A stretch of 64,000 nt of DNA from Calditrichia bacterium (lineage in GTDB: Bacteria; Calditrichota; Calditrichia; RBG-13-44-9; J075): NCBI GenBank assembly GCA_028284905.1, contig JANQQU010000022.1, positions 307,295 through 371,294 on the forward strand. The letters run 5' to 3'. How positions within the stretch are numbered: the first letter of the stretch is position 1; each line of letters begins with the position of its first letter. The notes beneath the pieces are model-generated. The model saw nothing but the letters and a program-made list of their open reading frames with translations. It had not been told where the DNA came from and made no database searches. This document shows positions 7,224-16,544 of the stretch, one piece after another. A program made the position numbers and the translations under genes.

Positions 7224-10200
7224 TTACAGCTCAGCGAAAAAGCGTTCAGCAATTTGTAATATCAAATTTTTGTGAAAAAGTATATCAGTTTGCAATTTCT
7301 CAACTTCCCGGTTATAGCCAAGGCGTTTGCAGAGGTAGACATATTCATCGCTATCCGGCGCCGGCACGTTTAAATCCCGGGCATGCCCACGGACAATTCG
7401 TAAGGCTTCCACTAACTTGCGAATAAAATGATAGGATGCTTGTAGATGTTGAAAATCGTCCGGCGTAAGAATACCGGCACGAAACAGGGCTTTCATTGCT
7501 TCGCCGGTATTGGTCGTTTGTAAAAGGGGATTTTCTGCACCATGGATAATTTGCAGGGCCTGGATCAGATATTCCAGGTCAACCATTGCCCCGGGACTAT
7601 ATTTCGCATTTAGCATGCCACCGGAAACCAGCTGCCGCTGTTGTTTCTCCCGCATTGCCCGTAGTGCCGGGATATCGAATGTACGTGGTTTAAAAAGAAA
7701 GTCACTTCTTAATGAATCTATTGTTTCTCCGAGTGGAATATCTCCGGCGATTGGGCGAAGACGAATTAATGCCTGCCGTTCGTATTGCCAGGCCGGGCCA
7801 TCCGGGTGGAAATATTCCTGGAAAGCATCAAGAGAAACTGCCAGTGGACCACCGTCTCCGTAGGGCCGCAAGCGTAAATCGATTTCGAAAATGCCTTCCT
7901 TTTTCACCTTGATAATATCTTTAATCGCATAGACGAGCTTGGTATAAAACTCTGCATTGGTAATTGATTTTTGACCATTGGTTTTACCATTATGCTGATA
8001 GATGAACATCAATTCGATGTCAGAACCGAACCCAATTTCCCGCCCGCCAAGTTTCCCCAACGCGCAGACACTGCATTGATTCTTTTCGTTAGTAGATGAG
8101 CGAGGCTCGCCGTGTTGAGCAACTAATTCCTGGTAGGCGTAATGAAGAGAGCTTTTCACGACGGTTTCAGCCAGGTCGGTCAATTCTGTGGAAAATTGCT
8201 GAAACTCCGGTATATATCCGAGGATATAGCGCATATCTATTCGGAACATTTCCCGGTCTTTAAAAGCGTTGAGAGCTTTCTTAAAAGCTGCTTTATCTGC
8301 GATTTCTGCTGTTGAAACTTCGAGTGCCTCCTCAATATTCTTCCGGGATTTTGGTAGTGCCAGGGCTTCGATGTTTTGCAATACCGGAAAAAGATTGTTG
8401 TGCTGCATTCGGAGAAAATCATTCCATAGAAAGTCGCTCACCCCAAGCAGTCGGGCAAGGGCGTCCAGCACTTCCGGTTGTTCCAGCGCGACCAATGCGG
8501 TTGGCCAATCCGTCTGAGTAAAAACCTGGGAGACAAAATCGCGAAAGTGCTTGATCGCAGATACCGGATTCGGGGAGTGGGGGAGAAGATGGGTAAATTG
8601 TTTGACAAGCAATATTGCCATTCGCAACATACGCCGCTCATGCTCGGAGGTGATCTTTTTCCCGCTTAGATTCGTGACATAAAGTGTGTCATGCACTCGT
8701 TCGGCGTAAGACTGAATTGAGACTCGTGAAATGTGAATGTTATGCAGGGCCAGGGCATTTGTGAATTCATAGAGAAATCCGATCGTGTCCGGCGTATCAA
8801 TGCGGAGAACGGTATAGTTATCCGAGACGGTGTTATCGATTTCGATCTCTACCGGCAGAAGCCGAGTGGATTTGGATGACGTCTCCGGCAGCGCAGCCGC
8901 AAATCGCTTGGCTAATTCACCCATGACGTAAGATTGTTTCTTGTCTTTCAACAAGGTGATAAATTCGGTCAATTCATCGCGAAAACGGAACCAGGTTCTA
9001 TGATCGGGAATGCCGTTTTGGGGAGCAACAATAAAGACATCGACAATTTTGCGTTTGCTGGCATGCTTGTCCGAAGAAGGCTTACGAAAACGGGAACGGC
9101 GTTGACCGCTAAAGCGAGGCGTTGAATTCGGGGGAGCGACCAGTGGCTCGTAAGTAAAAATATGCCCGCTAATGATATCCATGCCATAAATAAAAAGCAT
9201 GCCGCTGATCAGGGATAATTCACCCGGATAATCATACCCGACAATGGTTACTTCCCACTGATTGTCCGCTAGTGGCGCTGTCGAAATTTCGACCAGGTTT
9301 TCCTTGCTCAGTCGATTGGCCATTTCGCTGTGCTGATGAAGTGTTTCCCGGGAGAATGTGTCGCTGTATGCCGGGGCCATTCTACCGAGGTGGGTATCGC
9401 TGATGTCCTGAAAATCGATGGCGCTGTCTGCACCGGGCAGCAGCTTACTGGTTTTCTCCTCGCGGTTAATATGATGCCGATAGACAGAGCGAATTACCCG
9501 GCTATGCTCCTGGTAACGAGCTTTCAGCTGTGCGCCGGCATTGCGCCCATCAAAGCCCATTCGCCGGGCAAGGAAATCCATCTCCGATTGCTGCCGCGGT
9601 AAGCGGTGTGTTTGCCGAAAATCCATGATTTGCAGGTAATGTTCGACGGAGCGCAGAAAGATATATCCTTCCGATAATACCCCAAAATCTACCGGGGTAA
9701 GAATTTGACAGGCGGCCAATCGCGCCAGGGCATTAAGGGTGTTTCTACTGCGAATTTCCGGGTAGCGGTTGCCATGCACCAACTGCAAAAATTGGGTGAC
9801 AAATTCAACGTCCCGTATTGAGCCTTCACCGCTTTTTATTTCCCCCCATTGCTTTCCGCTCATCTTCAAGCGTTGTTCAATCCGCCCTTTCATGGTTTGT
9901 AATTCTGCACGAATATCATCGACGGAGAGGTTGAAAATATCCGGTCGGCTTTGATGTAGAAACGCCTGAGCCAATGCTTCGTTGCCGGCAACATAGCGTG
10001 CCTTGATCAGCGCCTGTTTTTCCCAGGGAAGGGCGTGAGACTGAAAATATTGCAGGTACTCCTCCAGCGAAGGGACGAGCAAGCCGGTTTTCCCCCAGGG
10101 GCGTAAGCGCATATCGACCCGGTATAGGAAGCCTCCGGCAATGTTTTTATCAAGAATCTCAATCAAGCGCTGGCCGAGCTTCTGAGAATCTTCGTCAGGG

Positions 10201-10880
10201 GTTTCTGCCAGAAAAATCAAATCAATATCGGAGCTGTAATTTAGCTCGCGACCACCGAGTTTCCCCATAGCGATTACCGCAAAATCATCCGCAGGAATAC
10301 CGCTGATCCGGGAGGCGCATTGCAAGCTCTCGCTAATTAATGCATCGGCCAGGTAAGATAACTGACGGGTTAGTGTGCGGATGTCCATCAAGCCAAAAAG
10401 GTCGGCAGCGCAGATGCGCAGCAAGGTGCCTTGCTGAAAACGTCGTAACGCCTGCATGGCAGATTCGATTGTGGTACATTCTGCTGTGGCGTGGGCAGCT
10501 TCCAGTTTGAACTGCACCCGGCTTTTTTCCCCGGATAAAAGCTTGCGATCATTTAAATCGGCCAGATAGGCGGGATGGCGGATGAGGATGTCGCTGAAAA
10601 ATTGGCTGCAGGCAAACAGTTTGATTAGCATTTCCAATTGGCGGGGATAGCGGGAAATATTGCGTAGGAGCTGCGTTTGGTCCGGATACCCATCAAGAAA
10701 ACGTTCGAAAGTAATGATAGCCCGATCGGGATTGGCAGCATCTTTTAAAGCGGAGTTCAATATTTGTTTAATGGCACCACTCAGCTGCGCAGCTTCGAAT
10801 ACCGGCAGCATTCGAGTGAAAGAAGCTTTTGCGGCTTTTTCATCTTGAAAAAGGCTGCTGTCCGAAAAGAAATCATTCAT
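7224..10880 (-). CDS. glnE: GlnE-type glutamine synthetase adenylyltransferase with internal ACT domains
   Basis: A 1218-residue protein against about 950 for E. coli GlnE. The N-terminal nucleotidyltransferase (deadenylylating half in E. coli) has 'GKLGGRELNYSSDIDLIF' at 206-223 with metal-ligand pair D218/D220 and D256 in 'DMRLRPWG'. The C-terminal half (adenylylating in E. coli) has 'GKLGGREIGFGSDIELMF' at 942-959 with D954, but Glu956 in place of the second Asp, and D1001 in 'DLRLRPYGDGG'. Between them, at about 541-620 and 688-765, lie two ACT domains; the second ('TVLRIDTPDTIGFLYEF', 'SYAERVHDTLYVTNL') strongly resembles the C-terminal ACT pair of GlnD. The substrate is presumably GlnA encoded at 14.5-15.9 kb, whose target Tyr is present. 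Direct glutamine sensing by the ACT pair, without PII, is inference. Confidence 0.9.
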   Translation of the reverse strand: MNDFFSDSSLFQDEKAAKASFTRMLPVFEAAQLSGAIKQILNSALKDAANPDRAIITFERFLDGYPDQTQLLRNISRYPRQLEMLIKLFACSQFFSDILIRHPAYLADLNDRKLLSGEKSRVQFKLEAAHATAECTTIESAMQALRRFQQGTLLRICAADLFGLMDIRTLTRQLSYLADALISESLQCASRISGIPADDFAVIAMGKLGGRELNYSSDIDLIFLAETPDEDSQKLGQRLIEILDKNIAGGFLYRVDMRLRPWGKTGLLVPSLEEYLQYFQSHALPWEKQALIKARYVAGNEALAQAFLHQSRPDIFNLSVDDIRAELQTMKGRIEQRLKMSGKQWGEIKSGEGSIRDVEFVTQFLQLVHGNRYPEIRSRNTLNALARLAACQILTPVDFGVLSEGYIFLRSVEHYLQIMDFRQTHRLPRQQSEMDFLARRMGFDGRNAGAQLKARYQEHSRVIRSVYRHHINREEKTSKLLPGADSAIDFQDISDTHLGRMAPAYSDTFSRETLHQHSEMANRLSKENLVEISTAPLADNQWEVTIVGYDYPGELSLISGMLFIYGMDIISGHIFTYEPLVAPPNSTPRFSGQRRSRFRKPSSDKHASKRKIVDVFIVAPQNGIPDHRTWFRFRDELTEFITLLKDKKQSYVMGELAKRFAAALPETSSKSTRLLPVEIEIDNTVSDNYTVLRIDTPDTIGFLYEFTNALALHNIHISRVSIQSYAERVHDTLYVTNLSGKKITSEHERRMLRMAILLVKQFTHLLPHSPNPVSAIKHFRDFVSQVFTQTDWPTALVALEQPEVLDALARLLGVSDFLWNDFLRMQHNNLFPVLQNIEALALPKSRKNIEEALEVSTAEIADKAAFKKALNAFKDREMFRIDMRYILGYIPEFQQFSTELTDLAETVVKSSLHYAYQELVAQHGEPRSSTNEKNQCSVCALGKLGGREIGFGSDIELMFIYQHNGKTNGQKSITNAEFYTKLVYAIKDIIKVKKEGIFEIDLRLRPYGDGGPLAVSLDAFQEYFHPDGPAWQYERQALIRLRPIAGDIPLGETIDSLRSDFLFKPRTFDIPALRAMREKQQRQLVSGGMLNAKYSPGAMVDLEYLIQALQIIHGAENPLLQTTNTGEAMKALFRAGILTPDDFQHLQASYHFIRKLVEALRIVRGHARDLNVPAPDSDEYVYLCKRLGYNREVEKLQTDILFHKNLILQIAERFFAEL

Positions 10881-10986
10881 TTGAAAATCTGTTTCTTCGT
10901 TTTAACATTGACGTAAATTAGTTATTATTTCCCAGGAATAAAAGGCGCAAAAGCGATGTGTCTGTGAATAAATGTAAAGGAATTGA

Positions 10987-11688
10987 ATGTTTGTAAAAGT
11001 CTTTGAAAATGAAAGCTTTTTGGTTGTCGATAAATTTCCGGGAGTGAATTTCCATCGCGAAGGGGAAAGCGCTTTTTTTGAAGAAATTCGGGAGAAGACC
11101 GGTAACCGAAAACTGTATGCCGTTCATCGCCTAGATAAAATGACCTCCGGGCTATTGATAATAGGAAAAAGTCCGGAAGCCGCTCGTGAATTAACAAGGC
11201 TGTTTCGGGAGCAGAAAGTCGAAAAGTATTATTTGGCGATTTCCGATCGCCGTCCGAAAAAGAAACAAGGGCTTGTCGCCGGCGATATGGCGCCCTCCCG
11301 CCGCGGAGGTTGGAAGTTGATGCATAGCCGGGCAAATCCCGCGCAGACGCAGTTCTTTAGTAAATCCATTGGTGACGGATTACGGTTCTATCTCTTAAAA
11401 CCAGCGACCGGGCGAACGCATCAGCTTCGTGTGGCGATGAAAAGCATTGGCGCGCCGGTATTAGGTGATGAGCGTTATTACAGCGCCGAATCCAAGATAA
11501 TGGCGGTCGATCGCGGTTATTTACACGCCTATATTTTGCGCTTCAATTTCCAGGGGCAGGACTACCTTTTCCGCAGCGTTCCTACCCAGGGAGAATATTT
11601 TAAGCGCAGCACGCTTACCGCTGGGTTGGAGGAATGGGGCGAACCCTGGCAGCTGCCCTGGCCAGCCTTGAGACAGAAAAAATATTGA
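10987..11688 (+). CDS. RluA-family pseudouridine synthase
   Basis: A 233-residue RNA pseudouridine synthase. 'VHRLDKMTSG' contains the catalytic Asp of the RluA family; 'ATGRTHQLRVAMKSIGAPVLGD' (read as two adjoining motifs, near residues 140-160) is the conserved uridine-binding region. No S4 domain is present at the N-terminus, so this is the short RluA-like form acting on rRNA or tRNA; the target base is not predictable. AAAGGA precedes the ATG. It is divergent from the glnE-like gene, 106 bp apart. Confidence 0.88.
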   Translation: MFVKVFENESFLVVDKFPGVNFHREGESAFFEEIREKTGNRKLYAVHRLDKMTSGLLIIGKSPEAARELTRLFREQKVEKYYLAISDRRPKKKQGLVAGDMAPSRRGGWKLMHSRANPAQTQFFSKSIGDGLRFYLLKPATGRTHQLRVAMKSIGAPVLGDERYYSAESKIMAVDRGYLHAYILRFNFQGQDYLFRSVPTQGEYFKRSTLTAGLEEWGEPWQLPWPALRQKKY

Positions 11689-11734
11689 ACGCAGAAATGA
11701 ATCGAAAATGTAATAACAATAGATATCGCGACCT

Positions 11735-11820
11735 CATTCATCCTGAGCTTGTCGACGGGTGAAATTTTCTACTGAAGGACGTTGATTGTCGTTCATTCTT
11801 CGACAGGCTCAGAATGAATG
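11735..11820. repeat. Imperfect inverted repeat (dispersed intergenic type)
   Basis: CATTCATCCTGAGCTTGTCG and the complement of CGACAGGCTCAGAATGAATG form two arms of about 21 bp with few mismatches, around a 40-bp centre. This CATTC-CTGAGC-TGTCGA type of palindrome is often seen as a dispersed intergenic repeat in unrelated bacterial genomes. It lies between the pseudouridine synthase gene and the end of the permease gene. Confidence 0.7.
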
Positions 11821-11918
11821 TGGGTTTTTTGAATCGGATATTTTTATAATAAACAGTATCTTAGAAAAAATATCTGAACCTGTTGTCTGGTCTGATAATC
11901 AACGCAACCTAAATATCC

Positions 11919-14321
11919 CTATTCATATTTTAATGCCCGAATCGGATTTGCCAATGCCGCCTTTGTTGCCAGCGAAATAATTGTTAGCAACGCTACAGAT
12001 ATTGAAATAAGCCCTGCCATAAGAAAATAACCGATGCTGGGGGAAATTCGGTAGTAATAGTCGGCAAGGAAAGCATCCGCAAAATAGTAACCCAATGGCC
12101 AGGCAATCAGATTGGCAATAATCAGAAGCATCAGGAAGTCTTTGATTAGCAGATAGATGATCTGGGAAACCCGCGCACCTAAGACTTTCCGAATACCAAT
12201 CTCCTTTAAGCGGCGATGGATGGCAAAGATAATCAGTCCGAAAATCCCCATGCAGGAAATAAGGATGGCAAATGCCGATGCATAGCGAACAATGGCGAGG
12301 GTTTGCTGTTGCCGGGTATAGAATGCAGCGAGGTCTTCTTCCAGAAAAGTGTATTGGAAGGGTTTTTCCGGTTGAACAGATTGCCAGATGTTTTCCAGGG
12401 TGGCGATATTTTCTGGCATGTTGCTGGCGGGCAATCTAAGCAGAATGTTTTCATAACCCCTCGCCGGTTGATTGTAAAGGATGGCTGGCTGAATTTCGCT
12501 GGCCAGGCTGGAGAAATGATAATCTTCTATAACACCAACGATGTGCAAAGGCACTTTGCCATGCAGCATGACAGTGCTGCCCACCGGAACATCCAATCCC
12601 AACGTTTTTACCAGCTGCTCATTGACCAGCGCAGCAGCGGAATCAGTTGCAAATTCACTGGAAAGGTTTCGCCCGTTCAAAATGGGAAGCGCCAGCAGCG
12701 GAACGTAATTTTCATCAATATTGTAACGATAGGTGAGGATTTTACGATCCTGGAAATGAAGATAGGAGCGGCTTTCCGAACGCCCGAAAGCATCGCTGGT
12801 TGCCGATATCTGCTGAACGCTGCTCAAGCGGCTGGCTTCGTTTTTAAAACGCTGGTAAACACGCTTGCTGGCAGCAGGGTCTCTCTCCTGAATATCAACC
12901 ACAACCAATCCGTCTTTCCGGAAACCGGGATCCTGATTGAGCATGAAATTGATTTGATCACCCATAATTAATGTAGCAATGATCAGCAAAATGGCCATAC
13001 TAAACTGAATAATAACCAATCTGCTGGTCAGGCGGTTGCTCCCAATGCTTTTAGGATTCTTCAGCAGTTCGACCGGTTGCCGGCGGGATAATAATAAGGC
13101 GGGATAGCTACTGACAGCAATGGTGACCAGCATTAATATGCCTCCCAAAACAGCGAGATTCTCCAATGTGATCAAATTGGAAAGGAGCAGATCTCTGCCA
13201 ACATAATTGTTGAATGCCGGCAGCATCAGGTAGGATAAGATGATGCCAAACCCGGCAGAGAGAAGCGTGATCAAAAACGTTTCGCTCCAGAATTGCCAAA
13301 GAAACTGTCTTCGCCAGGCGCCCATTACTTTTCGCATCCCCATTTCCACCATTCGCATCGAGGTATTGCCAATGGAAAGATTAATGAAATTACCACAGGC
13401 GAGCCCGAGAATGATTAATGCGATCGCGGAAAGCATGTACATCGTTTTTGGATGACTGCCGCCATAGATGCGGCCATCTAAATGCACATCCACCAGGGGC
13501 TGCAGATGAAAGTCATACGGCATTTCTTCCCCTTCCCAACGACCATCTTTTTTCAGCTGTTCTATTTCCGCCGCCAGGTATTGTTGAATAAAAGCAGGAA
13601 AGCGCTGATCGATAGCTGCTGGCGAGCGGTCATTTGGCAGCAGAAAATAAAAAGTGGTGGAAAAGTCGCCCAGGTTAGTTAAGGCTTTTGCGCCCCGGGA
13701 AAGTGGGAGGTTGGCGATATTCATAATGATATTGTACTGAATTGTTGAATTTGCAGGAGGATCTTCCACAATACCATGAACAATAAATTCCTGTTGATTT
13801 TGCCCGAAGGTGAAGAGCAGGGCTTTCCCCAGCGGCGATGCTTCCCCAAAGTATTTACGGGCATAACTTTCCGATAAGACAATATTGTTCTTGCCACTTA
13901 AAACCCCTTCGGGATTACCCTGCAGAAGTTCAAATGAGAAAGTCTCAAAGAATCCTTCATCAGTCATCAGGACAATTTCATTAAAAATTTTATCAGCAAA
14001 ACGGGCAGTGCCAAATTGTGGTTTGACGCGGACAATCTGCTCAATTTCCGGAAAAAAGTCTTTTAACAGCGGCGCAAATGCCGCCGGTTGATTCCGGCTG
14101 ATGTGTTCAACATCTCCGCCGCTATTGTATTCGCTGCGAAGTACACGGTAAATGTTATCCTTCTTTTCATGAAAATGGTCGAAGGAAAGTTCTTCGCTGA
14201 CAAACAACAATATTAATATGCTGCAGGCGAGACCGACAGACAAGCCAAGGATGCTAATCGCAGAGAACACTTTTTGTCGGGTGATGTTACGAAAGGCAAT
14301 CTTGAAGTAGCTTTGAAACAT
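11919..14321 (-). CDS. FtsX/MacB-like ABC transporter permease
   Basis: An 800-residue permease with two FtsX-type halves. An N-terminal transmembrane helix at about 20-42 ('SAISILGLSVGLACSILI') is followed by a periplasmic MacB core domain to about residue 240, then three helices near 285-400, a second N-in helix near 430, a second periplasmic domain (about 450-650) and three last helices ending in 'ANPIRALKYE'. The conserved 'RRLKEIGIRKVLGA' loop, the ATPase contact seen in this family, is near residue 710. No ATP-binding subunit is adjacent, so its partner is encoded elsewhere. Such long two-half permeases are common in Bacteroidetes and related phyla. The substrate is unknown. Confidence 0.9.
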   Translation of the reverse strand: MFQSYFKIAFRNITRQKVFSAISILGLSVGLACSILILLFVSEELSFDHFHEKKDNIYRVLRSEYNSGGDVEHISRNQPAAFAPLLKDFFPEIEQIVRVKPQFGTARFADKIFNEIVLMTDEGFFETFSFELLQGNPEGVLSGKNNIVLSESYARKYFGEASPLGKALLFTFGQNQQEFIVHGIVEDPPANSTIQYNIIMNIANLPLSRGAKALTNLGDFSTTFYFLLPNDRSPAAIDQRFPAFIQQYLAAEIEQLKKDGRWEGEEMPYDFHLQPLVDVHLDGRIYGGSHPKTMYMLSAIALIILGLACGNFINLSIGNTSMRMVEMGMRKVMGAWRRQFLWQFWSETFLITLLSAGFGIILSYLMLPAFNNYVGRDLLLSNLITLENLAVLGGILMLVTIAVSSYPALLLSRRQPVELLKNPKSIGSNRLTSRLVIIQFSMAILLIIATLIMGDQINFMLNQDPGFRKDGLVVVDIQERDPAASKRVYQRFKNEASRLSSVQQISATSDAFGRSESRSYLHFQDRKILTYRYNIDENYVPLLALPILNGRNLSSEFATDSAAALVNEQLVKTLGLDVPVGSTVMLHGKVPLHIVGVIEDYHFSSLASEIQPAILYNQPARGYENILLRLPASNMPENIATLENIWQSVQPEKPFQYTFLEEDLAAFYTRQQQTLAIVRYASAFAILISCMGIFGLIIFAIHRRLKEIGIRKVLGARVSQIIYLLIKDFLMLLIIANLIAWPLGYYFADAFLADYYYRISPSIGYFLMAGLISISVALLTIISLATKAALANPIRALKYE

Positions 14322-14420
14322 GGAGACCTCATCAATTCGCTAAACAATTTTACTGGTTAGAATCAATGAGACGAAATAAATCGATAAAGGTTTACATGAA
14401 GTCGTGATTGACAGGGCAAT

Positions 14421-14456
14421 AAAAAAGCCCGGCATCAAGGTGGGTGATACCGGGCT
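14421..14456 (-). terminator. Intrinsic terminator of glnA
   Basis: On the minus strand AGCCCGGTATC pairs with GATGCCGGGCT, followed by a T run (plus-strand AAAAAA at 14421-14426). It sits about 25 bp after the glnA stop codon. Confidence 0.88.
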
Positions 14457-14481
14457 AGGGGTAGTGTATGGATCGAAGCTT

Positions 14482-15900
14482 TTAGATATCGTAATAAAGT
14501 GCGAACTCATACGGATGCGGGCGTAAACGCAGTGCATCTACTTCATTCGTGCGCTTGTATTCTATCCAGGTTTCAATCACATCCTCCGTGAAAACATCAC
14601 CTTTCAGCAAGAAGTCGTGATCTTTTTCCAGGGCGTCCAGCGCATCGCCGAGGGAGCCCGGAGTTGAGGGCACTTCTGCCAGTTCAACCGGTGAGAGATC
14701 ATAAATATCTTTATCCAGCGGCTCACCCGGATGAATCTTGTTAACGATACCATCGATGCCGGCCATCAGCATCGCACTGAAAGCGAGGTAAGGATTACAG
14801 GTCGGGTCCGGGCAACGGAATTCAACACGCTTGGATTTCGGACTGTTGGAGTATACCGGAATACGGCAGGCGGCACTACGGTTCCGCTGGGAATAAGCCA
14901 AATTCACCGGCGCTTCGTAGCCAGGAACCAAACGTTTGAAGGAGTTGGTTGTCGGGTTGGTAAGCGCAATCAATGCCGGGGCATGCTTGAGAATACCGCC
15001 GATATAATAAAGCGCCATTTCGCTCAGGCCGGCATAGCCGTTGCCGGCAAACAGTGGATTTCCATCTTTCCAAAGACTCATATGGGTGTGCATACCGGAA
15101 CCATTATCGTTGTAAATCGGCTTCGGCATAAAGGTGACGGATTTGCCATGCTTGCGGGCAGTGTTCTTCACAATGTATTTGTACCAGAGCATCTGATCGG
15201 CCATTTGCACCAGCGGACCAAATTTCAGGTCGATTTCAGACTGGCCACCGGTCGCTACTTCATGGTGATGACATTCTACATCAAGGCCACAAGCTTCCAT
15301 GGTGAGCAGCATTTCACTACGAAGTTCCTGCAGGGAATCTGCCGGTGGTACCGGGAAATAGCCTTCTTTGTGGCGCAGTTTGTAACCGAGGTTCGGGCCT
15401 TCATCTTTACCGGTATTCCAGGCACCTTCCTGGGAATCGATGAAGTAGAAACCGGAATATTCATTTTGGCCGAAACGAATGTCGTCAAAAACAAAAAATT
15501 CAGCTTCCGGGCCAAAATAAGCAATATCGGCAAGACCGGATGACTGAACATAAGCTTCTGCTTTTAATGCAATACTACGGGGGCAACGCGAGTAACGCTG
15601 ACGGGTAATCGGATCAAAAACATCACAAATCAGGGTTAAAGTCGTTGGTTTCATGAACGGGTCGATCAATGCACTGCTCGGATCCGGAATGACGAGCATG
15701 TCGCTCTCGTTAATCGCTTTCCAGCCGCGAATACTGGAGCCGTCAAATCCCAGTCCGTCTTCGAACAGATCTTCGGTCAATACTTTGATCGGTACAGAAA
15801 AGTGTTGCCACAATCCGGGAAAATCCATAAAACGTAAGTCGAGAATTTTCGCACCGCTGTCTTTTGCCAGCTTCAGAACATCAGAAACTGTCTTTGCCAT
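14482..15900 (-). CDS. glnA: Glutamine synthetase type I
   Basis: A 472-residue GS-I that makes glutamine from glutamate, ammonia and ATP in a dodecamer. Family signatures are present: '[10 protein letters not shown]' at 51-60, '[10 protein letters not shown]' at 130-139, '[12 protein letters not shown]' at 264-275 in the ATP/metal site, and 'NRSAACRIP' at 340-348. Tyr400 in 'DKDIYDLSP' occupies the position of the adenylylated Tyr397 of E. coli GS, so this enzyme could be a target of the GlnE-type protein encoded 3.6 kb downstream. Start: ATG preceded by AAGGAG. It appears monocistronic, with its own terminator and a strong palindrome upstream. Confidence 0.97.
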   Translation of the reverse strand: MAKTVSDVLKLAKDSGAKILDLRFMDFPGLWQHFSVPIKVLTEDLFEDGLGFDGSSIRGWKAINESDMLVIPDPSSALIDPFMKPTTLTLICDVFDPITRQRYSRCPRSIALKAEAYVQSSGLADIAYFGPEAEFFVFDDIRFGQNEYSGFYFIDSQEGAWNTGKDEGPNLGYKLRHKEGYFPVPPADSLQELRSEMLLTMEACGLDVECHHHEVATGGQSEIDLKFGPLVQMADQMLWYKYIVKNTARKHGKSVTFMPKPIYNDNGSGMHTHMSLWKDGNPLFAGNGYAGLSEMALYYIGGILKHAPALIALTNPTTNSFKRLVPGYEAPVNLAYSQRNRSAACRIPVYSNSPKSKRVEFRCPDPTCNPYLAFSAMLMAGIDGIVNKIHPGEPLDKDIYDLSPVELAEVPSTPGSLGDALDALEKDHDFLLKGDVFTEDVIETWIEYKRTNEVDALRLRPHPYEFALYYDI

Positions 15901-15937
15901 GATAAATCTCCTTAATTAAAAATCATCCTGAGTTAAA

Positions 15938-15945
15938 CAAATGTA
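15938..15945 (-). promoter_or_regulatory. Candidate -7 element of the glnA promoter
   Basis: On the minus strand TACATTTG is an exact match to the Bacteroidetes-type TAnnTTTG element, 38 bp upstream of the glnA start. No TTG is found 19-21 bp further upstream, which would fit a promoter needing an activator. Confidence 0.35.
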
Positions 15946-15974
15946 TTTAGTGATTTAAGCCTATTTTTTAAATT

Positions 15975-16008
15975 CAGTAATACCGGGAGAACTCTCCCGG
16001 TATTACTG
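15975..16008. promoter_or_regulatory. Perfect 16-bp inverted repeat upstream of glnA
   Basis: CAGTAATACCGGGAGA and TCTCCCGGTATTACTG are perfect complements separated by 2 bp. The centre is about 60 bp upstream of the start site expected from the TACATTTG element, a classic activator position. There is no U-run on either strand, so terminator function is not supported. It could also be a dispersed palindrome. Confidence 0.5.
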
Positions 16009-16544
16009 TGGATGCTGTTTAGGGAGCTACCCTATCCTATGGCTATTTTTTATTCTCTTTATAAAATGTTTATTACTGGGAATCTGCCCTGGACAACGAG
16101 TCACCCAGGGCAGATTGGCTTAACCCAGGATGAGATTGTATATGTGGCAAAACGAATTAACAGACGAACGTTCCGGCGCTTGTTGATTACCAGGTGTCTT
16201 TTCTTGACTGTTTTCCATCTGCTTGCTTATCCATTCGTTATTATTTTCCCAAAACACTAACGTGTTCGCAATAGCTTAAACAAGCGCTGTGCCAGTTTGT
16301 GAAAAAATGAGCGAAAACAATCGGCGAATCCTGCATTTGGGGATTTTTTAACCTGATTCAGCGAAAAAGGAGTGATGTAAACTGTTGAAAAGATTTGAGT
16401 TGAGTTCGGTGCCGGGAATCTCGGAAAAAATGTGCTGGATATTCTTTGAAAAGACGGTTAGAAATTATCTAATAATCCGGGGCAGGAAATACTGCCCTGA
16501 ATTAATCAGTTTGTACAAAACAGGGCAGCTGAAAATGATGCATT
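16009..16544. other. Intergenic region between glnA and thrC
   Basis: About 540 bp without a convincing gene. It contains a stem ATCTGCCCTGG/CCAGGGCAGAT (16082-16115) and further CTGCCCTG and CAGGGCAG copies near 16493-16530, so this short motif recurs. An 82-codon plus-strand frame (16012-16260) encodes a peptide with a hydrophobic C-terminal part and is followed by AATCC/GGATT plus six Ts at about 16328-16350, but it lacks a good ribosome site. I treat it as a weak candidate for a small membrane protein only. Confidence 0.4.

Noticed and set aside
16012..16260. An 82-codon plus-strand ORF with a hydrophobic C-terminus between glnA and thrC
   Set aside because: No ribosome site at either possible start, no recognisable family, and hairpin sequences lie inside it. 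Kept only as a note in the intergenic entry.
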